The notes under the pieces are model-generated. The model searched no databases and was not told the origin of the DNA. It was given only the letters and a program-made list of their open reading frames with translations. Made by a program: the position numbers and the translations under genes. Shown here one piece after another: positions 1 through 12,807 of a DNA stretch of 64,000 nt. Each line of letters opens with the position of its first letter. Position 1 is the first letter of the stretch. The DNA is taken from assembly GCA_030407005.1 (NCBI GenBank), contig JAUDYN010000005.1:2666001-2730000 (forward strand). Reading direction: 5' to 3'. The DNA is from Desarmillaria ectypa (Eukaryota; Basidiomycota; Agaricomycetes; Agaricales; Physalacriaceae).

Positions 1-759
1 CGGTTTCGTTGAGCTCGGGAGAATTCTGAACAGGGTCTTAAAGGAGGAGTGTAGAAACGAAATGGATATACGTACGGATAATGTAAGAGTAGTTAGCGTC
101 TTCCCTAGCAATGCTGACCATTTTGGAAGGAGGTCCATGGCAGCCCATGATCCGTTATCGAGACAAAGCGTCTCCAGATGCTGCATCCGTATTAGACGTT
201 GCGCAGGTTCCGGTGTGATTTCAGCTGCAAAGATATGGATGTCGCGGAGTGATGGTTTTACTTCTTCGCCTAACAAAAGAGATGGGAGGATGTGCTCCGT
301 GCATCGAAATGAAAGTAGATTATGGCACAAATCCAAGGCCATCTTGCAGTAGTGGAGAAATCGAGGGTCAAATTGAGATTTGTGGCCAGTAGACTTGATA
401 GTTGGCACATAAGATATCTCTGGAGCTAATTAATAACGCGAACCTACGGACGCCACTATGGTCGACGTACCGACGTGCTGTACATACTTGGCCAGATGCT
501 TAGCTCTCAGGATAGAAGCAAATGGGGACATCGTCTACCTTCCTGTGAGCACAACGGTTGTCTAGAGTTTAACAAAAAGACTAACTTTGGGATATTTTTT
601 TCCGTGTCGAATTGAATACCACAACGTCTTGTACAGTCTAGGCAAAACCCCATCGTAAAAAGAATTGCTGACCAAGGCCACCGAGGGCAAATCGTTGCCA
701 GAGAGGTGCGAAAAGATGAGTTCAAGGACGTCGAGATTAAGATTGTCGGCTGTCACCAT
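1..759 (-). CDS. F-box/LRR-like protein, 3' part missing (runs off left edge)
   Basis: The protein starts at the ATG at 759, with an F-box-like segment in residues 1-45 (it opens MVTADNLNLDVLELIFSHL and continues to the LYKTLWY block). F-box proteins recruit substrates to SCF ubiquitin ligases through Skp1. After an intron with donor GTTAGT near 580, the minus strand continues in a conserved-looking block containing SPFASILRAKHLAKYVQHV (about 525-470). After a second intron comes a leucine-rich repeat-like stretch (DIHIFAAEI, HLETLCLDN, LTTLTLSV) down to about 65. This is the usual Agaricomycete layout of an N-terminal F-box followed by degenerate LRRs. The GTG at 828 is in frame but is not taken as the start. 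The C-terminus lies outside the window, and exon edges after the first intron are approximate. Confidence 0.7.
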
Positions 760-1229
760 TCTTGAGCAATTAATGATCTTTAGTAGTGACTCGGAAACAG
801 AGGGTTGTTTGCGTCTGCTTGACGGCACATCGGGCCGCAGGACACAGCTTACGTCACAAAAAGGGTTCCGATCAAACTTTTTTCAGCCATCAACCAGTGC
901 AACACTCTCGGAAAATGCTGCAAATAGAATGTCCTTCGACGCTGTAAAAATCCAGATGTTTGGTTCCAATACTTCTGCATATAGGCTCTCTAATACAGAC
1001 AAGATGTACAAGCTGTTCGGTGTGTCACTAGCCCGAGCTCCGATTTGGTTAGTTGCGAGTCTTCTTTTGAATACTGATATGCGTAGGGTAATTTGCGACT
1101 GCTTCCTCTCAATCGTCATGCTGGGTTCTCTTTCCGAATATCCAGTTGCTCTTGTGAATGAAGACCTGGATTCTGAATTGGAAGTTCCAGCGGGCTCTCT
1201 AGTTAGTATGCCGTGGACACACTGCTAAG
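760..1229. other. Intergenic, no gene seen
   Basis: About 470 nt lie between the F-box start and the first recognisable MFS-like exon. Short open frames on both strands have no recognisable domain. The presumed F-box promoter is here. The missing N-terminal exon of the MFS pseudogene could also have been here, but I cannot align it. Confidence 0.4.
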
Positions 1230-3010
1230 CTTCTGTTCCAACCTGGAAATATGGTTCATCGTCAGTCTTGTGTATCTTGCTGGTCTTACAAGGTATATGT
1301 CACATTTTTCAACTCTATTTCTTGACCGTAATCTGTGCTTACTAGCCCGCTCCTGACTATGATATACTTTCCTGCTATCCCTACGTTGACGTAGGTTTTT
1401 CATGAAACAACTGAACGGAATCATCTCACTCTCACCGTCTTTTTAGTAACTATGGCACTGTGTGAGCTGCTTCAATAACACCTGTCTACTGCCAGTGCTT
1501 ACTCTTATCGGGTTGGTAAAGCCCCCCTTCTGTGTGGCCCGCTGTCAGACAAGTGGGGTCAGAGATCGCAAGTTTCATCATTTTGACTGCTACTTCTGTG
1601 GGCCTTTGCTCTCGTAACAACAAATGCGTTCTGGCTATAACAATTCGTCCAATCTGCCGGGTGCTCCCGCATTTTCCCTCTAGGTTCGAATAGTTCTTCT
1701 ATCTTCGTAGTTTCTTTACCTCTTATGCAACGTCATGGTCCCCGTAGTTGCTGGCACTATAGCAGACATCACTGTCTGCGCAAATCGCGGCGGCTTCTTT
1801 GGGATATTTATTATGAGTTGTATGGCCGGTCCTTGTGTCGGTCCTGTAATCGGTGGCTTCTATGCGCAATATCTGGGCTGGAGGTACGTATATCTTTCCC
1901 TTGTCAGTCTTTTGTTCAAATTAGAGTACATAGCTCCATATTCTGGTTTCTGGTAATCTTTTCGACCGTATCTTTCGTCTTGATACTCGTATATGTACTC
2001 AATTGTCTTTTTTTAATCTGGTTATCCTACTGATGCACATATGCATATTAATAGCTTTCTCCCAGAAACTCTGTCTTGCATAGTTGGGGATGGGAGCCTT
2101 TCGCAGCCATTCATTTATAGGTCTTGGATTAACATATTCAAAGGCAAGACACAAGAGCTTTCATCAATCGTTGATACACCGCCTCCAAAACCCCTCGGCA
2201 CCCCATTTCGGCTGCTTATATACCCCGATGTACTCGTCGGCCTTTTCTTCGGAGGTTTACCATTCGCCATACAATATAGCATTTCAGGAACGTTGGCGAG
2301 TGCATCCCAATCTCGCTACCCGTTTCTCAACAGTGGTAACGTTGGACTCTGCTATCTGGCGAGCGGAACAGGCTTGCTCATCACCGCATTTTCAAACGGG
2401 AAATTACACGATTTTGACTATCGTCAAGCTCGTGAGAAACTTACGCGCGAAGCCGAAAATAACGGCATGCCAGAGCAATATACCTGCAATAACGAGAAAT
2501 TTCCACTAGAATACGTGCGACTTCAAAGGACTCCCTATCTCATTGTCATGTATTTGGCGCGATTGATAAGTTGGGGATGGTGCGTCGAAAAGTCTGTTTT
2601 TCGCAGGTCCTTCGGCGCTCCAAGTTGATCGTACGTCTCTTCGTCATCTTGTATTCTCGACTGTGCTGACTACGACCTGCTGACAGTTGGTTTTGCCTCT
2701 ACGTCTATCATGAATACGACAATGACGCTCATGATAGATGTTTTACCTAGTCAGAGTTCATCCATAACCACTTGTGTACGTTTTTCACCCGGGGAAGTCA
2801 CTTTTTATTCGCAGCTAATGTTTGGCACGCCAATTAGATGAGGGCTTCGCTTGCTGCTATTTTGGTCTCAGAACAGATCTATATCGACGATCGGTTATGG
2901 ATGGACCTACACAATTTTGGGCGGCATACATACTCTCTTGCTTCCTTCAGTGTTCCTATAGACGAAAATTGGGCCCAAATATCGGAACACGGATGAGAGT
3001 GTGTCACTGT
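1230..3010 (+). pseudogene. Decayed MFS (DHA1-like) transporter, tandem copy of the gene at 3520-5473
   Basis: The segment matches the downstream intact gene block by block and in the same order. It has the first TM exon (1240-1290), the FHETTER motif (1400-1420), a WG-like GPLSDKWG motif A (about 1537-1560), ADIT..NRGG..G (1762-1800), GPCVGPVIGGF..QYLGWR (1831-1885), LPETLSCIVGDGS (about 2056-2095) and the C-terminal half (2100-2630). It is broken: motif A to TM4 (1560-1690) needs a frame change and carries stops, and near 2600 one base is missing relative to the paralogue, so the VEKSVF..AGP block shifts frame and ends early at 2628. The final exon (2838-3005) also contains stops. A major facilitator proton antiporter role is known for the family, but this copy should not yield a full transporter. 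The boundaries are approximate. Confidence 0.8.
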
Positions 3011-3519
3011 TGCGGCGTTGGCATCGATCTAATGTTTTTATAAGCTCCGTGCTCCAATTATTGTCTTGTAGAAATAATTCTGAGCTCGCCACCCTTGTTC
3101 AAATGTGTCTCTCTGAATTCAAGTATGCCGGAGCTGGTTAGACGACAGGAAAGTGCCGATATCACAAAGATCGGCAGCACTTCTCGGTCACACGTGATCG
3201 CGCATGATTGTAATGCAGTTATTCAACTATGATCCTAGAAACCACTGGGTACGACAATGATAATATTTTGGCCATTGTTGAAGCCACCCTTTCCTGGAAG
3301 AAATTTTGAAGAACTCTGGTCCTGGGAAATATTGTCTCTGTGAGTAAGTGTGCTATCTATAGCATTACTTTGATGTCGCCGGCACTGCGGCTCTGAACAA
3401 GGCTCGAGTCGCACGGAATGTACCACACGTTTTCTTTATTATGATGAAAAGTCATGAGACTACTACTTAACAACGTGCATTTGTAAGTCTCGCCTTATCG
3501 CTCTTTGTCCTTTACCCTC
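3011..3519. other. Intergenic, presumed MFS promoter
   Basis: About 500 nt lie between the MFS pseudogene remnant and the ATG of the intact MFS gene. I see no other gene. Small open frames here lack recognisable motifs. Confidence 0.4.
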
Positions 3520-5473
3520 ATGTCTAAATCTTTGCCAAACTGTCCAGCGAAAAGTATCAGAGAACCCACAGTCTGCGAAGATCCAAGCTTTGGAGTTTCC
3601 GAAAGTACTCGGGCTATCGGTACGGCTACTGTGTCAGATGCAGGTCCAAATCCGTATACGCCTGGAAACATCTGGTTTGTTGTCGGCCTCGTGTCTCTTG
3701 CTGCTCTTGCAAGGTTAGTTACTCATTGTGTCGCGGTCTCTCGAAATGCACTCAAGGGTAGGTCATATCTACAAGTCCGTTCCCAGCAACCATATATTTT
3801 CCCTCTCTTCCCATTTTGACACAGGTCTTTCATGAAACAACCGAACGGTTGAACCTGACTCTTACCATCTTTCTGGTACCCATGGCTGTCTGTGAGATAT
3901 TTTTAAATCTGTATACGGCTCCCGATCTCATGTTGGGTACGTAGTCCCTATGATATGGGGGCCGCTATCAGACAGATGGGGCCGGCGACCCTGTATCATC
4001 GCAAGCTTAGTCATCTTGACCCTTACCTGTGTCGGTCTTGCCCTCGTACCAACGAATGCATTCTGGTTATTAATGCTTCTTCGATTCCTTCAATCTGCTG
4101 GATGTACCGGCACTGTTGCTCTAGGTTTGAATTATTCTTTCCATGTTCGTGATATCTTTGATGTCTCATCCGGTTGTGGATGCATAGGTGCCGGTGCTAT
4201 TGCAGACATCACGACGCGGGCCAATCGTGGCGGTTATTTCGGAGCTTTTAACGTTGGCCCTATGATTGGTCCCTGCGTTGGTCCTGTAATCGGCGGTTTA
4301 CTTGCTCAATATCTCGGTTGGCGGTGAGTGAATATTTTCAGAAAGCATACTTTCGCTGAAGTAGACAGTTCCATCTTTTGGTTTCTGACAATATTTTCAG
4401 CAGTATTACTCGCATTATTGCTCCTGTCTGTGTTTTTTTTTCAGCGTCACTTTGATGTCTCTCACTCGTTGCTATGTTTTTTATTTTTATTTTCCTGTCA
4501 GATTACTCCCAGAAACTCTGCCTTATATCGTTGGAGACGGCAGCATACGACCGTCATTCATTTACCGACCTTGGATCAAAATTCGCCGAGATGGAGATCG
4601 TCAGAGCTCAGTTATCGCTCATAGACCGTCCCCGAAGCCCCTTTGCAATCCATTCTCACTGATCGTACATCTCGACATTCTCGTCGGGCTTTTTTATGCG
4701 AGTGTTTCATTCGCCATACAATATAGTATTTCTGGAACGCTAGCGAATGCATACAAAGTACACTACCCATTTCTCAACAGTGCCAATCTCGGTCTCTGTT
4801 ATTTAGCTAATGGAGGAGGCTTGATTCTCGGCGCGATTATTAATGGCAGGCTTCTTGACTTCGATTATCGTCGAGCGCGTGATAAATTCCTGCGTACTGC
4901 TCAAGACAAGACGATAAATGAACATGTTCTACGAAACTTTGACACCTTTCCGCTGGAATCTGTACGGCTTCAATGGAGTCTCCATTTCGTTATCATGTAT
5001 GCGACGTGCGTGATAGGCTGGGTCTGGTGTGTAGAAAAGTCGGTGTTTCTCGCAGGTCCCCTGATTTTACAAGTTGTTCGTAAGTTTGCTTCAATCATTT
5101 TATTATAGCTGTGCTTACGGACATTTTAGTCGGTTTCGCGAGCATATCCATCATCAATACTATCATGACGCTTATGGTGGATCTCATACCCGATCAAAGT
5201 TCGTCAATAACTGCTTGTGTATGTCTTTTATGCAGCGAGGTCATTGTTTCAGATCTGAATTTTTGACAGGTCAATTTCATGAGAGCCTCGCTTGCCGCGA
5301 TTCTAATTTCGGTGCAGGACAAGGCCATTTCGGGTGTCGGTTATGGATGGACCTACACAATATTGGGAGTGATTTGTGCTCTTATGCTTCCTATGGTGTT
5401 TTTAGAGATCAAGATCGGTCCCATTTGCCGAATGCGTCGGAGACAGAGCAATGCCTCGTCTGCTTCTGTCTAA
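3520..5473 (+). CDS. MFS transporter, DHA1-like multidrug/proton antiporter
   Basis: The intact paralogue is built from about seven exons. It starts at ATG 3520 (MSKSLPNC); the upstream in-frame TTG at 3505 is rejected. Visible family marks are FPATIYFPSLP with FHETTERLNLT (TM1-2 loop), motif A GPLSDRWGRR near 3960-3990, RFLQSAGC (TM4), ADITTRANRGGYFG (about 4203-4245) and the motif C-like GPMIGPCVGPVIGG (4255-4295). These are followed by a cytosolic loop (LPETLPYIVGDG), the second six-helix half and the terminal GVGYGWTYTILG segment. Introns identified include 4125-4187, one starting at 4324 and one starting at 5081. Some donors are weak (GTTTGA, GTCTGT), so boundaries there are approximate. 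Proteins of this family export small molecules across the plasma membrane; the substrate cannot be read from sequence. It lies just downstream of its own decayed copy. Confidence 0.85.
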
Positions 5474-6248
5474 TTACTTTTGTGTAGGAGGCATGATAAA
5501 GAATTTAGGTTACGCACCCCGTTTCCAGTAAACACACTAGCCAATGGTGCAATTTCCATATATACTGCTACGTTCACGTATTTATTCACCGGCGAGTCCC
5601 GGGTCAGTCCCTGCTCGTCCAAACAGTGTGCCAACTATCGTTGTGTAGTGCAGTCTTGAGATAGTCAAGCCACTTCCCCTTCTCGTTAGTTAGCAAGGTT
5701 GTCCTTCAAGTACTCCGCATGCAAGTGGCGGACTTCGAGGACATCTTTACATGAGGGCAAGCAACGATTCATGTAAACTTCCTTCCGTATGGTAGGATTG
5801 AAGAGCTGATAGCTGAGATTGAAGGAAACTGAAGGCAATCATGAAACTAGATGAAGTTGTCACCTCTTCAAGTTCTGTGATACACTGAACAAACGTCTGT
5901 GTGAATTCCTCTGAGGACAAGTACCTGATGCTTTTTATTATTAGGACAAACAGCTTTTCGACCACATAACTCTTGCGAAATCTTTTCCATTTCTAATTAA
6001 CAAGAAGACCAAAGGTAGCGTTGGTAAGTTGAGAAATTTGCAATCACTAATCGCCCATGCACTCTTGTTCAGTCTTAAGTATTGTCGATTTAGATTTAAT
6101 AATCACGTGATCGTATTCTTACCATATATGAACGTGCCAATGACAGTCGCAACAAAGGATGAGTTAAGAGTTATCAAATTACCATAAAATAAGAAAGAAC
6201 TTCATAGGTATGTACGTGACTCAAGTCAGCTGAAAGGACGGGTCCTGG
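5474..6248. other. Intergenic between convergent MFS and APC2 genes
   Basis: About 775 nt hold the 3' ends of two convergent genes. A 72-codon open frame on the minus strand (5747-5965) has no recognisable domain and is not called as a gene. Confidence 0.4.
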
Positions 6249-9200
6249 CTATGGCTTGGTCGTCAGCCTCCACAATCCTTCCCGCACATCCACCAACTTC
6301 TCTCGTCGGGCAGCATCCATGAATGCAGACAGTTGCTCGATGGTCTGATCGTACCCAGGTGCAAAGTGAAGCATCGCTTGTATACGCTCGAGAGGAAGAG
6401 CGGTGAGATTTGTGAGCATACCTTCAATGAACTGTACAAAAAACCAGAGAATGAATTACAAAATAAAAATGACGGCGCCACGCTCACCTTCCAGTAAACC
6501 CTCATCTGTTCGGCCTGATGTTGCTGCGCGGGCGATGCAATAAGGGTCTGCTCCTCTACAACTGCTGCAAAGAATGTGAGGACTCCAGTGATAACCTCAC
6601 GAGATGTAGGAATACCTAAACGAGAGGGATCTACAGGCCGGACTGTCTCGGCTACTTCAAGTAACTTGAATGAGCCGTCTCCTTCCTCCTTCAGGACACC
6701 TTTATCGACCCATGTGAGGAGCGCCTTCAGGGCCGCACCTTTGCTGATAGGTCCGACGCGAGTCACCAATTCATCTATAGACCATACATCTACGAATGAA
6801 ACAGATCAGTGAACAGCTTTGGAAATGCAAGATCAAGTACTCTTTTCTGAGAAAAGTTCAATAAAGGCAGCTTCGAGCGGAGGAACGTCAACTTCCAAAG
6901 TCCGATCCTCCAAAAGAAGCTCAAGGTGTACGGCGCCGAGATGAGGTAGCCAACGGAGTCTTTTGTCTGGTTTGAAGGTAGAAAACTCTTTTGCATACTG
7001 CTCTTGAAAGCTACAGATATCCAAGCAATTGAGTATCAGGAAAGATCGGTCAAGTCGAGGCATACTTTTGGAACTGTCCGGGCATGATAATCTCGTCGGA
7101 GCCCAACATGGGCCAGAAATGCTTTGAAATGATTGTCGGATGTACAATAGACTTGCACAGCCATAATCAGAAACCCATGAAAATCAGTTTAGTACAATCA
7201 CCTACTGCCATCTGTGATTGCACATGCCCATCTATTCGTTTTGAATCCGTCATGTCTTTCAGCATCACTTCACAGACTTGCAGCGCGGCTTCGCCAAAGC
7301 GAATCTTGAGGATTTCGATATTCCGTCGCTGCAAAACTCCTTGGTTAGCGAGTGACCTCGGCAGAAGGATCAGATTTGACAGACCTCTCTTTCAACCTTT
7401 TCAGTATTTCCATCTGTGATCGCAAGGAGACGTTGAGCAAGTAAAATCTGGAGCTCCTTGATAAAAAGATCGTTCGAATCATAGATGCTGACCAAGGTGC
7501 CAAGAACGTCAGTATGCTTGTTTGCTCGGAAATCTGCAAAAACAAAATGAATGGTGATTGTCACTAAGAGGAATACGACGAACTTGGTCCTGCATCAATA
7601 GGTTCTGGTTCCCAGTTTGGATCGCTGTAGTCTTCAATTTCGATTTGTTGCAGTGGCTGGGGAGGTTCGTTGTCGTCGACAAGTGAGTCGCCAGTATCTT
7701 CGTCTCCCACGAGATTCGCAACGATACTTCGAATTGTGTCCTGCCGTTCCCTTGCAAGATACTTCAGCGGGAGCCGCGTCAGAGCAGCGTGTGTAGCCTA
7801 CCTGAGGTACCGTCGTATTGGATCCGCGACTTTAAACAAGAGAACACCGGGAGGGTCAATGATCCGCATGCACTTGATTGTGGCTACGTATTGTGAAAGG
7901 ATAAGTTTTGTGTCTGCACCCGGATGAAGCAATCTCTTATGATTCCTGTAAAATCATGAGATATAAATCCCACTAGAAGAGCCACCAAATCATACGCTTT
8001 CCGCAAGGATTTCACTAGTGCTGCTCGCTGATCCACTCGTTGCAAACATTCCTGCAGTCCGTTTTCAGTCAATTGTGGGGACGGCCTCTACTTAGCCGAA
8101 AGCTCACTTTGAGATCCTCCAGAGCAGGTGATGATTCAGGGAAATCTATGATGATATCAAAAATTTCTCGTGTTCTACACGAGGCTTTATATCAGTGCAT
8201 CATCTATACACACCACATCAATATCACCTCAAATCACAAAGCGTTTTCGTCATATGGAAGTCAAACCTCGATCCAACACTGGCCAGCATTGCCACTGCGT
8301 CATCATCTAAGCAGAACTTTGTCACGCACTTGAAAGGAAGAGGACCGAAATGCGTACTTGTAGCTGCCCCTCTAGCGTACATCATCAACATCCAAGGCAC
8401 GATTTTTTGAGACATCCAGTTTCGAAGTTCTGGCAGCATTGCTATCTCCCACTTACTGGTGCAGGTAGAGAGCACATATGTTTCTATATGTTCGTACCCC
8501 ACACTAGCAATAACACTCTCATATCGATCAAGGAGACCAAGTATTTCGAATATGTCCCATATTTCGCCACTGAGCGTCTTTTGGGGGACCTCTGGATCAA
8601 AGGGCGGTAGAGTGGAGGCGCAATATGCTTTGAAGCCGGAAACGAAGATAGGCGGGAGTATAGCAAACAGCTGAGTTTGAAAGTTAAGCGTGTATGCCGC
8701 GCGAATGGTTTGACCCAGGCTGGAAATTCCTTGTGAAGGCTGTGTAAGGAAAAAGCCTGACAGGCTTACTCTGCAATTGGTAGCCAGGCATTGAACCATT
8801 TGAACAGACGATAGACGAGGCTGGAGATGATTTCAGGATCAAAAGAAGCCTTTGTCGAGAATGAAAAGCTGCTATAGAGAATGTAACGCCATGACGCACT
8901 TCATACTGCTCCATATACTGGTCAACGTCCCGCTTTATCAGGTAGAAGTATTGCCGCACATCGTCTATATTCCCATGCTCAGTATTGTCGAAAGAGCCGC
9001 TGAAGATGAAAGTGTACCCAAAAAGGCCTCCAACATCACAGGCAGCCTACGGCATTGGCTGACAAGGTCAAACGCATGCTTGACGAGCTCCATGTCTACC
9101 TGGACATACTTAAACGTGAATGCTGCAAGACCGAGTCAGACGCACTGTATTCCTTGGGAGGAGCTGGATCATTGAGGTCCTTTGGACGCACAAAGTCTGT

Positions 9201-9376
9201 CAAAAGAGCCCATGCCTGAACCAATGCAAGTCAAGAAAATCCTTGGACAAGTACGCGTCGACACTCACCTGACTGAAGGTCATAAGGCCCGATATTCCAG
9301 GCTCTCCGTGGTTGAGACGAGTAAATGCATCCTGCCATTTCTTGCCAACTTGCGAGCGCAGCGCCTCTGTCGTCAT
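6249..9376 (-). CDS. apc2: Anaphase-promoting complex subunit 2 (cullin-like)
   Basis: APC2 is the cullin scaffold of the APC/C ubiquitin ligase that drives mitotic exit. The start is taken at ATG 9376 (MTTEALRSQVGKKW) and the stop at 6249, with many short introns. The middle of the protein carries LHPGADTKLILSQYVATIKC, RIIDPPGVLLFKVADPIRRY and DTIRSIVANLVGDEDTG (7950-7690). The cullin homology domain follows with KELQILLAQRLL, EILKIRFGEAALQVCEVMLK, DMTDSKRIDGHVQSQM, IISKHFWPML and RLRWLPHLGAVHLELLLEDR (7500-6840). The C-terminus is the winged-helix WHB domain with YWKFIEGMLTNLTALPLERI and a WRLTTKP end (6500-6249). Clear introns include 6432-6487. N-terminal exon edges (8000-9240) are less certain. 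No frameshift was needed in the conserved half, so the gene looks functional. Confidence 0.9.
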
Positions 9377-9836
9377 TGACAGAGGTAAAGGGCAGATATG
9401 ACACTGAGAGTCGTCGTAGCCGTGGCGGTTGTAGGTTATGTACTGTTTTGGTCCATTTCGCACGTCGGCCCGATCCCGGATGCGGCCGTGATGAAGTTTC
9501 GCGCAGAGAATTAGTCAGATGATTCTCACGATGGTCAAATTTTCTGTCATGACATCCCGTCGGACATCACAGACTCCTCCTTTGGATCATGATTGTTCAA
9601 TGCAAGCATTTACCCATGCCTACAACAGAATGCGAATGAATATGAGATGTCTACGCTCTATCGACAAGAGATATTCTATAAGATGTTACAATGCTCTATA
9701 AATATTCCGCTATGCACAATCTATGTATGAATCTATCGAAGAAATGAGGGTCTAAGTATATATCTGTTATCAAAGCGTGATATATGCATCCGTTCCTAAA
9801 AGAGCACTAGAATGTGCGGTCCGGAAATAATACGGT
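9377..9836. other. Intergenic, presumed APC2 promoter
   Basis: About 460 nt lie between the APC2 start and the transporter stop. The 3' half is AT-rich. I recognise no gene or clear regulatory motif. Confidence 0.4.
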
Positions 9837-11660
9837 TCAAACCAAAGTGCCAGCATCTGAGCGGTTGTCAGCAGTAACCTTCTCGTTCACAGTAAAAACG
9901 GAATCCTTGAGAACGTCTTCATCTTTTGCGTTGAAGATGAGACCCTTCCAAATTGCTTTGACGGTCAGGACGATCAAGACCAACCAAGTGAGAAAAAGAA
10001 GGGCGTCCATAATGATGTGGACAATGAATAGACCTTGAATATTCAGGATCTTCCCAAGTACACCTGTGGTGGATATCCACCCCACTAGAAGACATCGTGA
10101 GAAGGCAGCACGACAGAAATGAAAACCGCTTACCATTTGGAAATGTCAGGGCCCAACCTTTTCCAGGACCATTGCATTAGCATACTCTCGAGTGACAGGT
10201 ATGAGTACTCACACCCTAAGATCTCATCCAGTCTTTTGTGGAGCTTAAACCAGTATGGTAGAATCCCAAGGAAAAAGAAGAAGACGGCCAAGCCATAGAG
10301 TAAAAGGGCTGCCATCACACTTGCAGCATACCAAATCTCCCCGGCAGCGTTGGATATGATGCCATGCGCCGGTAGACTTCAAGCAATCATATCATGAGAC
10401 GGAAGAAGGGGAAGACATCGAGTCGACTTACATAGCACTAGCATGGTCGGCTAAGTTGATTAAAGAAAGGGCAGTGAAACCTGGAGGGCCGCAAGCAACA
10501 AAGGCACTATTGGCCTGGTGTCCCTCCAGGAAGCCTGTCTAAACAGTCGTTGAGACAAAGCGATAACGCTATAGTTCTGATGCATACCATGACAAGTCTA
10601 GAATACTCAAATCAGTTGTGATGGTTTTGCGTGTTTTCCAACTTACCGCAACAGATAAATGCCAAGATAGAAGAAGGTCATGAAGAACCCGAGACCTGGC
10701 GCAATGGTTAGACAAAAAAGCAGGAAGCGTGCAAAGCCTACCTTGGAAGAAGTACCCGATAAACAATATTCCCAATGCTCTGGGGTCCGAAGGCTCCATA
10801 ACCCTCAGAACATTGAATGCTACAACCCCTGTAAGCATCTGAATAGATGATAACTGGTCACCAGCATATCTCGGCAACAGAAAAAGCGTGATACCAGAGG
10901 AAACACCTATGGTTCACATGTCAGAGGGTCAAGATATTTTGAAGGAAATCTTACCAAAAAAGCGTAACCCGGTGTGAAGCGCAATATGTCGTGAGGTTGA
11001 TTGAACCAGATCAGGAGCATTGGGAAACAAGTCGTCAGAGACAAGCCCACGTAAATCCTGGAAGGTGTCAAACTCCAGCTTGGGTCTTCTAGAGATTTGC
11101 TCACCAAAATAAGACATACACGACGTTGGCACTGGCGGGTCCATTGATTACTGCGTAGTTGACCGTACCGATGATGATCGTAGCAAATGATAGTACCTAA
11201 GCAACGTTTATTGGTTGTGAACAGTCCATACTATACGACGCACCATCATTGGAGGGAAAAGCCCTTCTACCGGATCCTGTAATAGGCGCCAAGCTCGGTG
11301 AGGGAACTCTGACATTACCGTCAGTATTCGCTATATGGTCACCCACAATTCATAACGCACCGAGTGCTTGGACCGACATTGTAATGACGTTCAGTAGGAA
11401 AATGGCCATGTTCAAAGACCAGAACCCGGTTTCTACCGACGTCAACCAATTAGGATGCTCTTTCAATCCAGAGAGCGTCACGAAGACAGCGCCCGTCCCC
11501 ATTCCAATCGGAAACTAAAGGCCATTCATTGGCTAGGCGCGCGCAGAGAATAGAGAATGCGCACCGACTGCCAGGACCAGCCATGTATGTGACGAGCAAG
11601 TGAACTTACTCCGTTCCGTCTTTTTGTGATGACAGCTTCAGCGATTTGATCGAGAGACAT
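9837..11660 (-). CDS. TDT-family membrane transporter (malate/sulfite exporter-like)
   Basis: The start is ATG 11660 (exon 11610-11660, MSLDQIAEAVIT), next exon from 11514 and stop at 9837. Family marks in order are FPIGMGTGAVFVTLSGL (TM1), a FWSLNMAIFLLNVITM helix, DPVEGLFPPMM, VLSFATIIIGTVNYAV, IQMLTGVVAFNVLRVM, LGILFIGYFFQG, SAFVACGPPGFTALSLINLA (the G-P-P-G-F motif of the voltage-dependent anion channel/TDT fold), an AALLLYGLAVFFFFLGILPYW helix and a final WLVLIVLTVKAIWKG helix. About ten helices are expected. The family includes SSU1 sulfite pumps and MAE1 malate permeases; sequence alone does not decide the substrate. Introns are short and numerous, and I found no frame break. It is divergent from the nitronate monooxygenase across 1.1 kb. 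Confidence 0.8.
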
Positions 11661-12807
11661 TGAGGAGAGGAATTCGTACAACGAGAGAAAGCAGTGGGGG
11701 AAAATCTGCGCTACGACCCCAGCCCTTTTTACTCATTCTCGTCATGAACATTGCACGGCAAACACGCTGGCCGAGCGTCCGCGGCCGTTGCAATAGGCCC
11801 CATCGGAAGATATCGGAAGGACCTAGGAAGAACCCCAGCACAGCCGAGAGAAAGTCTGGGCAAGGGCGGTTGACATGTAAGGACTGCATGGTGTCGGCTT
11901 GCCGCCGCCTGAGAGCTTTTTGCCACTTTTGCACTGCGCCCTGCAGATAAGGCGCCCTTTCTTTCGGGGAACAATGAAAACACATCCACGACAGGCCCAA
12001 AACTCCCAGTCCTGACCATGGGACGAAATAAAACGTCTCACAAAGTTTTATAACTCCAGGCTCATTGGCTCTGCTCCGAGCGTAGATTGGTTACCGCATA
12101 GCTTCAGAAGCAAGATGTCCGCTCGGAGGATGAGCCAGTTAACGTTCCACAGTCATTACGAGCACGCTGCACCCCCGGTTCTGTCACTAGCAATAGAATC
12201 TTGGTTACGATCATGTCTTTCAAAAAATCCACGCTTTCCGCCGCTAAAGGTCGACGTTTCAAAGAGCGCTTTTGGGAAGCAACATGCTGGACAAGGGAAC
12301 TAATGGGATGAGAGCTGGAACAAGATTGAAGAGCCAGCGTTAAACCCGCATTACTCCGGATTCCCGAAGAGGGAATGGAAGAGCACCGCCACCACGTGAG
12401 AAACTACGACTGTCGATCGCGTTTCTTTTCCTTTTCACCTCACCATAAGTATGGCTGAGTACCGTTGAACGTTCCTCAACTCATCGCTAGGCCAGTTATT
12501 CCGTGAAGACGGAAAAAATGTAATTGTCTGATCCCTGGTTTCACCTGTTCTGATCAGTGTTCTATTATATGAGTGGGGGGCTTCATCAGAATCAAATAGT
12601 CAAGTGACATTCAAACGGTAACAAGCCCTCCTACCACTTTTGTGTCTGTGGGTCGTCGGAACCGTCAAGGTGTTGAAGGATGATTATCTTGCCGTAATCA
12701 ATTTGACCCTGTCAGCCTATTAACGTGCCCTTGTTGCCGGAGAATCGGAAAAACGTAGACACTCAGCGTCGAACCATCATCTGCCCTTCTCCCTCGCGTT
12801 TGACAGT
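11661..12807. other. Divergent intergenic region between TDT transporter and nitronate monooxygenase
   Basis: About 1.15 kb of relatively GC-rich DNA contains overlapping open frames on both strands at 11640-12040. These look like compositional noise: mutually antisense, no domain, no splice-consistent extension. Promoters of both flanking genes are expected here. Confidence 0.45.

Noticed and set aside
665..1228. 187-codon plus-strand open frame
   Set aside because: Its first part is antisense to the F-box gene and the rest shows no motif; best explained as a shadow frame.
5747..5965. 72-codon minus-strand frame downstream of the MFS gene
   Set aside because: No family motif and no splice partner; the region is simply the convergent 3' end of two genes.
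11638..12041. Overlapping long open frames on both strands in the TDT-NMO intergenic region
   Set aside because: They are mutually antisense in a GC-richer patch, lack domains and extend into no splice-consistent gene.
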